This document shows positions 18,554 through 27,100 of a stretch of DNA of 64,000 bases, piece by piece. The stretch is from Blastochloris viridis (GTDB lineage: Bacteria > Pseudomonadota > Alphaproteobacteria > Rhizobiales > Xanthobacteraceae), in NCBI RefSeq assembly GCF_001402875.1, contig NZ_CP012946.1:1280001-1344000 (forward strand), read 5' to 3'. Numbering within the stretch: position 1 is the stretch's first letter; each line of letters opens with the position of its first letter. Position numbers and translations under genes: made by a program. The notes under the pieces are model-generated. The model was not told the DNA's origin. It ran no database searches and saw nothing but the letters and a program-made list of their open reading frames with translations.

Positions 18554-19924
18554 CTAATTCGCCTCGACAGGCGCGCTTTCGTTGACTGAGATATATGTCA
18601 TCGACCCGAGTGGGTGCCAGTCCGGCGTCAGGCTACGCATCTGCTTATCTGGCAGCAGCCAGTGGTGCGACGCACCGGGTAGCATCCACTCTTCAAGGGG
18701 ATGAAGGGCATTCGGATTGTGAAACACATCGAACCCTTCGACCCACGTCTCACTGTAATTAGGCGAATTGACGTTATGCTTGAACGCAATGGGCTCCGCA
18801 GCGTTCGGGTCATGGTCCACCGCGGTACCGATCCTCGTCAGGACGACCCGAGGAGAGCCAAAGCCGGCAAGCATTCCCATTCGTAAGAACTTCGAGATCG
18901 TACCGCTGTTGTTGAATACGACGGCACTGATATTTTCGGCGCCGGGTTGGTTGAAAAAGCCGGACGTGATCTCCTTCGTGCTCCAACTGTGTTTTTCGAT
19001 TTTGCGAGGAATGATGTGCAGGCAGCCAGCCTCGTCTTTATGCCAGTCGTAGTCGTATCCGTAGAGATATGTATGAAGAGCTGAGCGCGTCATGATCATC
19101 GATGCGCCACCCTGAAAATCAGCAATCGCGAACACCAACGGCTTGCCCTTCACATTGGGCTTTTCCCAGTATTTCTTCTTGAATTTCGTGTGAAGCGCGC
19201 TGCCGTACTTTAGGGGCATGAACTCCCGCATGAACGCAATCCGGCCTTCGTCGGTGTCGAGTTGCGGAACGGTAGACAGCGGACCTTCGCGACTGGCGTT
19301 GACTGTCGTTGCCTCGACGCAGAACTCGATGCCGATGCTCTTGCACGTGAAGTCGGGTATGGCTTCTGCGCGGTCGATCTGATAGCCCATCTCAGTGAAG
19401 GCGGCGAACAGGTAGAGTTCCCAGATCCGAGCATCGAAACCGGTGGTCTGGAACTGCTCAACGAAGTTGCCGTCCGGGTCTTCATACCAGTGCATCATCG
19501 GCTTGATGATGCCGCGCGCCGAAGAGAAGCCCTCCTGTTCGGCGACCTTGGCGAAATTCGGGTGCAAACGCTCACGCGCGACCACAGGCGTGAAGAAATC
19601 AAGCGGTTCACCCTTCTCGTCGCCTTGGTAGTATTCAGCGGCGTCCTGATGCGCGACGGACTCCATCTCCCGGCGCATCGCGACCTCAGCATGGCGCCGT
19701 GACTTGATGAACGGGCTCACTTGGACACAACGGAAGCGGCCCTTTCGGTCCAGGGCCATGATGATCCCGCCGTAGTCGCCGTCCTCATTGTCGCGGATGA
19801 GAGTCCCGAGAACCCGTTCGTTACCGTGCTCGAACCAGGCCATCTCCTGAGCCATGAAAAGCGACAACGGCTGGCGGGCATAACCAGCCAGAGCATCGAA
19901 GCGGACCTTTGGAATCGGGCGCAT
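18554..19924 (-). CDS. Orphan protein with possible PD-(D/E)XK nuclease core
   Basis: A 456-residue protein. I do not recognise a named family. Residues 168-208 contain a helix with Glu169 (WELYLF), then PDF (Asp191), then FCVEAT (Glu204). This order and spacing resemble a PD-(D/E)XK nuclease core with Thr in place of Lys, but that is an inference. The rest is mixed alpha/beta with no signal peptide or membrane helix. The start at 19924 (MRPIPKVRFD) was chosen because the longer open frame runs into the insertion sequence. The IS ends only 34 bp upstream, so the native promoter has probably been lost or replaced by read-through from the transposase. Confidence 0.6.
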   Translation of the reverse strand: MRPIPKVRFDALAGYARQPLSLFMAQEMAWFEHGNERVLGTLIRDNEDGDYGGIIMALDRKGRFRCVQVSPFIKSRRHAEVAMRREMESVAHQDAAEYYQGDEKGEPLDFFTPVVARERLHPNFAKVAEQEGFSSARGIIKPMMHWYEDPDGNFVEQFQTTGFDARIWELYLFAAFTEMGYQIDRAEAIPDFTCKSIGIEFCVEATTVNASREGPLSTVPQLDTDEGRIAFMREFMPLKYGSALHTKFKKKYWEKPNVKGKPLVFAIADFQGGASMIMTRSALHTYLYGYDYDWHKDEAGCLHIIPRKIEKHSWSTKEITSGFFNQPGAENISAVVFNNSGTISKFLRMGMLAGFGSPRVVLTRIGTAVDHDPNAAEPIAFKHNVNSPNYSETWVEGFDVFHNPNALHPLEEWMLPGASHHWLLPDKQMRSLTPDWHPLGSMTYISVNESAPVEAN

Positions 19925-19997
19925 GATTATCCCGTCGAAATAGTGAGATTCGAAGGATTGAACCGCCCCGGGTTTGCCGGAGGCGTTTTGGCTTGAG

Positions 19998-20903
19998 TTA
20001 CGCGGCCATCGCTGTCTCTTCCAGCATGGCATAGTAGCGCGCCTCGGCTTCGGCCGGCGGGATATTGCCGATCGGCGCCAGCAGGCGGCGGTTGTTGAAC
20101 CAGTCGACCCATTCCAGCGTGGCGAACTCGACGGCCTCGAACGACCGCCACGGTCCCTTTCGATGGATAACCTCGGCCTTGTAGAGGCCATTGATGGTCT
20201 CGGCGAGCGCGTTGTCATAGGAGTCGCCGACGCTGCCGACCGAGGGCTCGATGCCCGCCTCGGCCAGGCGCTCGGTGTAGCGGATGCTGACATACTGCGA
20301 TCCGCGATCCGAATGGTGCACCAGGCCGGCCTTGCGGGCGGGCCGCCGGTCATGAAGCGCCTGCTCCAGCGCATCCAGCACGAAGCTGGCGTGCGCCGTG
20401 CGGCAGACGCGCCAGCCGACGATGCGGCGGGCGTAGGCGTCGATCACGAAGGCGACGTAGACGAAGCCCGACCACGTGCTGACGTAAGTGAAGTCGGAGA
20501 GCCAGAGCATGTTTGGCGCCGGAGCATGGAACACCCGGTTGACGTGGTCGAGCGGGCACGGCGCCGCCTTGTCTGGCACCGTCGTCCGCACCGGCTTGCC
20601 GCGAATGACGCCGCGCAATCCCATGTCCCGCATCAGGCGCTCGACGGTGCAGCGCGCGACGTCGAAGCCCTCGCGCACCATCTGCCGCCAGACCTTGCGC
20701 GCGCCATAGACCTCGAAGTTCTCGGCGAAGACGCGGGCAATCTCAGGACGCAAGGCCTGGTCGCGCTTTGCCCGCGCCGAGAGCTTCGCCAGATCGGCCC
20801 GCTTGGCGACATGGTCATGGTAGGTCGAGGGGGCGATCGGCAGAACCTTGCAGATCGGCTCGACCCCGTGGACCTCGCGGTGATCGTCGATGAACGCGAT
20901 CAT
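19998..20903 (-). CDS. IS3-family transposase OrfB
   Basis: A 301-residue catalytic part of the IS3 transposase with an rve-type integrase core. The DDE residues are in [17 protein letters not shown] and [15 protein letters not shown]. The N-terminal HTH_21-like region ([23 protein letters not shown]) precedes it. Its ATG overlaps the OrfA stop by four bases. The open frame also continues upstream under orfA, so a fused OrfAB product by -1 frameshifting, as in other IS3 elements, is possible; I saw no classic A6G slippery site. Confidence 0.93.
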   Translation of the reverse strand: MIAFIDDHREVHGVEPICKVLPIAPSTYHDHVAKRADLAKLSARAKRDQALRPEIARVFAENFEVYGARKVWRQMVREGFDVARCTVERLMRDMGLRGVIRGKPVRTTVPDKAAPCPLDHVNRVFHAPAPNMLWLSDFTYVSTWSGFVYVAFVIDAYARRIVGWRVCRTAHASFVLDALEQALHDRRPARKAGLVHHSDRGSQYVSIRYTERLAEAGIEPSVGSVGDSYDNALAETINGLYKAEVIHRKGPWRSFEAVEFATLEWVDWFNNRRLLAPIGNIPPAEAEARYYAMLEETAMAA

Positions 20904-21226
20904 GTCTTGGACCGGCGGTCGAGCTCCGCCATCGCAAAATACGCCGACGCCTTGCGCAGGATCTCGTTGGCCTGCCGCAGCTCCCGGTTCTCCCGCTCCA
21001 GGGCCTTGAGCTTCTCGGCGACGTCGCTGGGCACGCCCACCCGCTTTCCGGCGTCGACCTCGGTCTTCCGGATCCACTCGTTCAGGGTCTGCGGCGTGCA
21101 GCCGATCTTGGTGGCGACCGACACCACCGCCGCCCACCGCGAGGGGTGCTCCGCCTCGTGATCGAGTACCATCCGCACCGCCCGCTCGCGGACTTCAGGC
21201 GAAAATTTGTTCGTCGTCTTGCTCAT
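20900..21226 (-). CDS. IS3-family transposase OrfA
   Basis: A 108-residue DNA-binding part. It has an HTH_Tnp_1-type domain ([18 protein letters not shown]…[20 protein letters not shown]) followed by a leucine-zipper-like coiled coil ([19 protein letters not shown]). The gene starts 28 bp inside the right inverted repeat. It would bind the terminal repeats and repress or cooperate with OrfB. Confidence 0.93.
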   Translation of the reverse strand: MSKTTNKFSPEVRERAVRMVLDHEAEHPSRWAAVVSVATKIGCTPQTLNEWIRKTEVDAGKRVGVPSDVAEKLKALERENRELRQANEILRKASAYFAMAELDRRSKT

Positions 21227-21428
21227 GCAGGCTCCACCTTCTCAGGAGTTGGAGCCTCCGGCAAACCCGGGGCGGTTCAGTCTGACGATTCAATCGAACA
21301 AAACAAGACTAAAGCGCAACCGGAAGCGGCAACTCCACCGGCGACGTTTGTTTCTGACCTGATGTCCCGATCCCGCGCGGCAGCTGGCTTTTCCAGTGTG
21401 AAGCCTCTGTTCGCCGGAACCACCCTGC

Positions 21429-21647
21429 ATGAAATGCCCCAATCCCCTGGCACCCGATCTGATGTCCGACGACGAGCGCCTGTCCGAGGCCGCCGAGATC
21501 CTGGCGCGCGGCGTGATCCGCCTGCGCCAGCGACGCGAGGGGCGACCCCCACCTTTACTCGCGAGTTCGGAGAAAGTTGGCTGGACTTCTCGCCCGACCA
21601 ACGCGGTCATGCCGACACCCAAGTCGACGGAGACCGACGATGACTGA
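21429..21647 (+). pseudogene. Small gene of the recombinase module, apparently frameshifted
   Basis: The first about 38 residues (APDLMSDDERLSEAAEILAR, then GVIRLRQRRE) look like the small protein that usually precedes DUF2924 and serine-recombinase genes in Alphaproteobacteria. Its expected C-terminal pattern (ESWLDFSPDQRGHA) is present too, but in another frame, ending at 21643. One frameshift near 21540 would join them. As written, the 72-residue frame ends in an unrelated tail. It overlaps the DUF2924 start by 8 bases. Function is unknown. Confidence 0.5.
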
Positions 21648-22086
21648 CCTCGTGCTGGCGCGCGTTGCCGCCATCAAGACCATGCCGACGCCGGCGCTGA
21701 AAGCGATGTGGCGCGAACTCTACGGCACCGACGCGCCACCGTACAATCGCCGCTTCCTTGAAAGCCGCCTGGCGTACCGCGTTCAGGAACTGGCCTATGG
21801 CGGCTTGAAGCCCGAGACGGTGAAGCGGCTCGACGCGCTGGCGCGCGGTGTGGAGGACACCAACCCGAAGACCCGCCGCATCCGCGCCGACCAGAAGCCC
21901 ATCGCCGGCACGCGGCTGATCCGCGAATACGGCGGCGTCGAACACGTCGCCACCGTGCTGCATGATGGCTACGAGTACCAGGGCCGCCCCTATAAATCGC
22001 TGTCCGCGATCGCCCGCGCCATCACGGGCACCCGCTGGAACGGCTGGGTCTTCTTCGGGCTCAAGACCATGAAGGGGCGGCAATGA
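21640..22086 (+). CDS. DUF2924 domain protein
   Basis: A 148-residue protein covered almost fully by DUF2924. Typical segments are MPTPALKAMWRELYGTDAPP, RRFLESRLAYRVQELAYGGL, GTRLIREYGG and a C-terminal YKSLSAIARAITGTRWNGW. The last segment is an excisionase/RAMA-like motif found in DNA-binding or recombination-linked proteins. It sits directly before a large serine recombinase, with an ATGA overlap. It is probably an accessory or directionality factor, but that is inferred from context only. Confidence 0.85.
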   Translation: MTDLVLARVAAIKTMPTPALKAMWRELYGTDAPPYNRRFLESRLAYRVQELAYGGLKPETVKRLDALARGVEDTNPKTRRIRADQKPIAGTRLIREYGGVEHVATVLHDGYEYQGRPYKSLSAIARAITGTRWNGWVFFGLKTMKGRQ

Positions 22087-23414
22087 AGCGGACCGGAACG
22101 TCGGCGAAAATCATGCGCAAGGTGCGCTGCGCGGTGTACACGCGCAAGTCCTCCGAGGAAGGACTCGACATGGAGTTCAACAGCCTCGACGCTCAGCGTG
22201 AGGCTTGCGAATCCTATATCGCCAGCCAGCGTTCCGAGGGCTGGGTGCTGGTACCCGACCATTACGACGACGGCGGCATCTCGGGGGGCACCCTGGAGCG
22301 CCCGGCGTTGAAGCGTCTCATCGCTGACATCGAGAACGGCCGCATCGACGTGGTCGTCGTCTACAAAATCGACCGGCTTTCGCGTTCCCTAATGGATTTC
22401 GCCAAACTGGTCGAGGTGTTCGAGCGGCACAGCGTCACCTTCGTCAGCGTCACGCAGTCGTTCAACACCACGACCTCGATGGGTAGGTTGACGCTGAACA
22501 TCCTGCTCAGCTTTGCGCAGTTTGAGCGCGAGGTCATCGGCGAACGTATCCGCGACAAGTTCGCCGCGTCGCGCAAGAAGGGAATGTGGATGGGCGGCTT
22601 CGTGCCGCTCGGCTATCGCGTGGAGAATCGCAAGCTGGTGATCGATGAGGCCGAGGCCGCCATCGTCCGCATGATCTTCGAGCGGTTCGTGAAGGTCGGC
22701 TCCGCCACCGTCCTGGCGCGCGAACTGATCGCCGAGCGCGTCACGACCCGCCGCGGCAAGCCCATCGACAAAGGCTTCCTCTACAAGCTGCTGAACAACC
22801 GCGTGTACATCGGCGACGCAGTCCACAAGGGTGTTGCCTATCCCGGCGAGCACGAGGCCATCATCAGCGTCGATCTCTGGAACCGGGTTCACACCATCAT
22901 GGGCGAAAGCCCGCGCTCGCGCGCCAACAAGACGCGCAGCGCCGAGCCGGCGATGCTGAAGGGCCTCATCTTTGCGCCGAGCGGCAGCGCCATGTCGCCG
23001 ACGCACACCCGCAAGGGCGATCGGCTCTACCGCTACTACGTCACGCAGTCGGTCTTGAAGTGCGGGCCGGAGACCTGTCCGATCCGCCGCGTGCCGGCCG
23101 CCGAAATCGAAATGGCGGTTGTCGATCAGCTGCGCGGCCTGTTGCGCGCGCCTGAGATGATCGTGCGGACTTGGATGTCGGCGGCGCGCGACGATGAGCG
23201 CATCAACGAGACTGAAGTTCGGGAGGCGTTCGAGCGGCTCGATCCGCTGTGGGACGAGTTGTTCCCGGCCGAGCAGGCGCGCATCGTCCAGCTCCTGGTC
23301 GAACGAGTCGACGTCAAGACCGACGGCGTCGCGATCCGGCTGCGCACCGGCGGCCTGACCAGCCTGTTCGCAGAGATGCAATCCATGATTCCGCCGGCGC
23401 GGAAGGCAGCGTGA
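22083..23414 (+). CDS. Large serine recombinase
   Basis: A 443-residue site-specific recombinase. The N-terminal resolvase domain has the nucleophile in VYTRKSSEEGLDMEFNSL, the VYKIDRLSRSLMDF motif near residue 100, and FAQFEREVIGERIRDK (the E helix). The Recombinase domain follows (FVPLGYRVENRKLVID… FLYKLLNNRVYIGDAVHKG). The Zn-ribbon region is poorly conserved: a Cys pair is visible only in CGPETC. Such enzymes integrate and excise islands or phages. It starts inside the DUF2924 stop and ends at the start of the next gene; all three probably form one unit next to the tRNA-like att site. Confidence 0.93.
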   Translation: MKRTGTSAKIMRKVRCAVYTRKSSEEGLDMEFNSLDAQREACESYIASQRSEGWVLVPDHYDDGGISGGTLERPALKRLIADIENGRIDVVVVYKIDRLSRSLMDFAKLVEVFERHSVTFVSVTQSFNTTTSMGRLTLNILLSFAQFEREVIGERIRDKFAASRKKGMWMGGFVPLGYRVENRKLVIDEAEAAIVRMIFERFVKVGSATVLARELIAERVTTRRGKPIDKGFLYKLLNNRVYIGDAVHKGVAYPGEHEAIISVDLWNRVHTIMGESPRSRANKTRSAEPAMLKGLIFAPSGSAMSPTHTRKGDRLYRYYVTQSVLKCGPETCPIRRVPAAEIEMAVVDQLRGLLRAPEMIVRTWMSAARDDERINETEVREAFERLDPLWDELFPAEQARIVQLLVERVDVKTDGVAIRLRTGGLTSLFAEMQSMIPPARKAA

Positions 23415-23824
23415 TGTCCCGGGCCGAGATCAACCGGGACGGAACGGCGCTGACCGTGATGGTCCCGATGACATTCAAGAGGCGAGGCGGCCGCAAGCTG
23501 GTGGTCGCACCGCACGGCGTCGACGCCTGGGCACCGCCCCGCGCGCGCATCGACAACACCATGGTGAAAGCGCTGGCCCGCGCCCACCGCTGGAGGCGGA
23601 TGCTGGAAGGCGGCGAGTTCGCGACCGTCCAGGACTTGGCGGCGGCCGAGAAGATCAACCCGTCCTATCTGGCGCGCATTCTGCGCCTGACGCTGCTCGC
23701 GCCCGACATCGTCGAGGCGATTCTCGATGGCCGCCAGCCAACGTCGCTGCAACTGGACGACCTACTCGTGCCGCTTCCGGTGGAATGGGAGGGGCAGAGG
23801 CAGGTACTCAGGTTCATAACCTGA
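23414..23824 (+). CDS. HTH-type recombinase-associated protein
   Basis: A 136-residue protein. Residues about 65-105 contain a helix-turn-helix (FATVQDLAAAEKINPSYLAR, then RLTLLAPDIVEAILDG) like that of the small proteins found after serine recombinases in rhizobial islands. The ATG overlaps the recombinase stop by one base (a GTG lies 3 bp earlier). Its last codons run into the tRNA-like att sequence at 23805, so integration or excision would occur at the very 3' end of this gene. A directionality or att-binding role is inferred. Confidence 0.75.
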   Translation: MSRAEINRDGTALTVMVPMTFKRRGGRKLVVAPHGVDAWAPPRARIDNTMVKALARAHRWRRMLEGGEFATVQDLAAAEKINPSYLARILRLTLLAPDIVEAILDGRQPTSLQLDDLLVPLPVEWEGQRQVLRFIT

Positions 23825-23857
23825 AGGTGACAGGTTCAAATCCTGGCATCGCAACCA
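23805..23857 (+). other. 3' half of an initiator tRNA-Met-like sequence, probable att site
   Basis: The sequence shows an anticodon stem tcagg/cctga (23808-23812, 23820-23824) around loop ttcataa with anticodon CAT. A T arm with loop ttcaaat (23835-23841) and a 3' end gcaacca follow. The anticodon arm, T loop and ACCA end fit alphaproteobacterial initiator tRNA-Met. No 5' half with an acceptor or D stem that pairs properly was found, and the T stem has a mismatch, so this is not a working tRNA gene. A truncated 3' tRNA end beside an integrase gene is the usual mark of an attachment site. Confidence 0.65.
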
Positions 23858-23880
23858 AATTCCCTTTGAAGAAAGAAGAG

Positions 23881-23924
23881 GACAAACCAACGCTCCGGAC
23901 GCGAGTCCGGAGCGTTGGTTTGTC
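23881..23924. terminator. Perfect 20-bp stem hairpin, probable bidirectional terminator
   Basis: Two 20-nt arms (23881-23900 and 23905-23924) are perfectly complementary around the loop gcga. It lies between the rightward recombinase module and the leftward druE gene, so it could stop transcription from both sides. There is no long T tract. It could also be a recombinase or cruciform-type recognition structure beside the att site. Confidence 0.6.
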
Positions 23925-24110
23925 AACTCCGCAATACCTCCGCAATCGCTCCACGCGTGGCGGGATGATGTTGGCCCCAGGCCGAAACCCTGGCTACGCT
24001 GTGATTTGAGTTCTTCGCATTGTCGCGAAGGATGTTGACCTCTCCCAGCGGAAAGCCGGCCCGAGCTTCGGCCTCGATCTCCAGCGTCAGTTGTGTTGAT
24101 CCGTCACTGA
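23925..24110 (-). pseudogene. Possible C-terminal gene fragment downstream of druE
   Basis: Read leftward, this stretch encodes a plausible protein end (STQLTLEIEAEARAGF, then VNILRDNAKNSN) in a frame different from druE. It resembles, to my eye, the C-termini of some large defence-island ATPases, but it has no start or body. It is best treated as a left-over 3' fragment at the junction. The assignment is tentative. Confidence 0.3.
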
Positions 24111-24115
24111 CGCAG

Positions 24116-27100
24116 CTATTGGAGCATCTGCCGCACAATCTCGACTGCGGCCGGAAGGTTACGACGAACCAGCAGATCGTCGACATACACGATAGGTTGA
24201 ACTTGTTCCTCCGCTAGCTCACGAAGTTCGGCGGTGGCGGCGACGTCAGGGGCGACCGGCGAACTCAAGGCTATCCATGTCTCTGCTCCCCGGGCGTTCG
24301 TCATAACGATATCCACCGTAAGGTCCGTGTTTCCCACGCGGCGGGGGGCATTTTTTTCAACCCTGAAATTCGGGAACTGGCGGGCCAGATCATCAGCCAG
24401 GATGTCATTGGACGACTGCATCCGGTCAGGGGGGTAAGGCTGGTATCCGCCATACATTGCATGGCGAAGCAATTGCTGACCGAGCTTTCGGTCCAAAAGT
24501 CGGTGTTCGATCTTGTTCCTGAAGTTACGCAAGCAGCGATAGCAGGAGGCATCGCATTCCGCAGGACAAGATTCCAGGATGTCGAGTGCCTCGGTGAACA
24601 GTTTTTCTCCCCGCGCCGCGAGTTGTGGGGAAAAGCCTGCGCCGCCCGCCAACGTGTCGTAGACAAATATCTCGGCCTCACGCCCGATTGCGCCTGCGTC
24701 GGTAAGGGCGGGACGATATTCAGCGAGGATTTCGCCAGACTCTATTTCAAGAAGGCGGCATGCCGCCTTGGCAAGCGCCTCGCAGACCGTTCGTAACGCT
24801 GACGCTGTTTCGTCGTTTCCCGGAAACACGCAGAAGGGATCGTCTATGGGAAGTGAAAAGAGCGCAATGTCGGTCCGAAAATCGGTTCCCAGCACGACGC
24901 GTGGCGAGACCCTGCCCGGGCACGGGCCGTCTTCGTCCGACGGATAGGGGCGGGAATGTGGTTGTTGCAGGATGACTTCTGGATCAACCGCCGTCTCGAT
25001 CCTCCCACAGAGGACGCAGTAGTTGTAACCGTCTCCGTCGGGGCCTGAGTTCGACACGAGGAGATGCTTTCGGGTTGGAAAGGCCCGGATGCGCGGCCCA
25101 GCCTGAATCCAGCCGGTGTCGGGGGCCGGCGTCGGCATGACGAGTTTTGCCCGGGTCGCATAGGCCGTTTCGTTTGGTGCGTCCGGCGTCGTCACGGGCG
25201 GTTTGTCGATGGGATGGGCAAAGCCGGGCGGGCGGAACCATGGTTTCGCTGGGCCGAACGTTGCGGGTGAACGGCAGGCTTCGCATTGGATGACGGCGTT
25301 CCGGCGCTCATCAGAGTATTCCTCCGTTCTTGCGTGACCGCACCGACTGCATTCAAAATACAATTTTCGGCGTCCCCAGGCATCCTTACGTTCTTTGCGA
25401 TACGGCGAATAGATCGCCTTCGAAGTGTATTGCTTTCCCTTGATCCAGATTTGCTTGTTGGGAGCATATTGAGACAGAGCGATATTTAAACCCTGAGAGG
25501 GTGCGAACTCCATCTTGGGCCGGAACGGCGTTGATAAAGCCGGATTGAACACATAGAACGGTGCCACGTCGGTCGGAAACGCATAGCGCGGCAGCACACC
25601 CCAATAGAGGAGCCTGTCGAGCAATTTGTCCGCTGAGGGGTCAACGAATTCCGTTTCTTCGTCATACTCCCCCGTTTCATCCGCCGCCTCGACCACTTCT
25701 TGCATAGCGGACTCGTCCTTTTCCGATTCTTCCTCCTCCGCATTTTCAGAGTCCCCGTTTTCTTCGGCAGCGGTCGCGCCATCGGACTGAACAAATCCGA
25801 TGGCATCATCAACCGCCTTCGTCACGTCGGAGATCATTGTCTCGATGAGATCGGCGCGATCGGTGGCTGACAGTTCGATGGGGAGCCATCGATCCGCCGA
25901 TACCTTCAACTCATCGCTGTTGTCCGTCAGCCAATGTCGGAAATCTTCGCGGTTGAGGACGCCTGTGCCAGACCGGAAATCCCGAACCCTGCCGAGAACC
26001 GAAAAAAGATTCGGATCGGCCTGAGGATCGACCCCCGGAATCCGAGCTTCGTGATAACGCTGCAACAAGTAGGCTCGAAGATGCCGGCAAGCGATATCCC
26101 GGTTTTCGAGGGTGAGCCGTGGGTCGACGACCGGCCCTCTAATCATCTCGTCGGGAGCGACGAAGTAGTGATCGTCGTGGCTGTCCGAACTTCCGAAGGC
26201 GACCACCGTTGCGACCGCCGTCCCGCGCCGTCCCGCGCGTCCCGCGCGCTGCTGATAATTAGCGCGGCCGGGCGGCATGTTTCGCAACGCTACCCCGGAC
26301 AATTCGCCAATGTCGATACCGACCTCCATTGTCGTGGTGCTGGACAGAACATCAATCGCGGGCTCCCGCTCGTCCGTGTCCCGCCACGCCAGATTAATGT
26401 CCTGAAAGCGGACTTCGTGCCTTTCCGCCTGTGAGAACACATCCTCTGGCTGTGCAGCGTTGAGCTGCGCCGTGTGTTCCGCGGCGATGAGCGAAATGAA
26501 ATTGGGCTCGCTCTGTTCGAGCGCCGCGGCCACGGGGCCCCGGTAAAAGCCCCGCCGCGCCACAAAGACGGGATCAGACACGGGATCGAACATCTGGATT
26601 GTTGGAGCGCGGCAGTCGAGGCACGTGGTCACGTTCGGGATGGGCCGATGCACGGACTTGCAGGTGGTGCATCGCACCCATGATCCGCCAAGCTCTAGAG
26701 CCAATTTGCTGGCAAGCAGCCGGGTGCCGCCATCCGACAGCCGCTCGGTAAAGGCTTGCAGGAGCCGCGAGAGCCAGTCCTTCTTGAACACCCGCTTGGC
26801 TTCCTTTGAAACCAGCACGGTTTCCATCGGCTTGAATTCGCCTTTGTGAGTGCGGACTTCATTTGTCCACCATTCCGGAGGCATGTCCGAAAACCAAATG
26901 CCGGGGCCGCGCGCCCAGGCTCTGATCCACGCCCTGGCGACCGCCAGTTTTTCGGGCTCCGTTTCGGCAAGGCCGGATAGAGGCGGAAGACCTGCAATCC
27001 GCGCCGTCAGTTGCGGGCTTTCCCTCAATGACGCGACGGCCAGCGGCTCAAGGGCGAGGCCAGTGTCCCGAATGACGTTGACGATGGCCCGCATGAGGTT

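Larger units (their letters stand above)
19959..21279 (-). mobile_element. IS3-family insertion sequence, complete
   Basis: This is a 1321-bp element with perfect 26-bp terminal inverted repeats at 19959-19984 and 21254-21279, starting TGAACC and ending GGTTCA. It carries orfA and orfB with a DDE catalytic triad. No target-site duplication is visible: the left flank ends in ggat and the right flank starts with gtct. This suggests that a deletion or rearrangement took place beside the element after it inserted. Confidence 0.92.

Noticed and set aside
22389..23381. A 330-codon leftward open frame across the serine recombinase
   Set aside because: It lies opposite a recombinase with intact catalytic and Recombinase-domain motifs and has no protein-like pattern of its own.
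23780..23857. A complete tRNA-Met gene
   Set aside because: The 5' acceptor and D-arm halves could not be found. The upstream bases encode the conserved end of the HTH protein instead.
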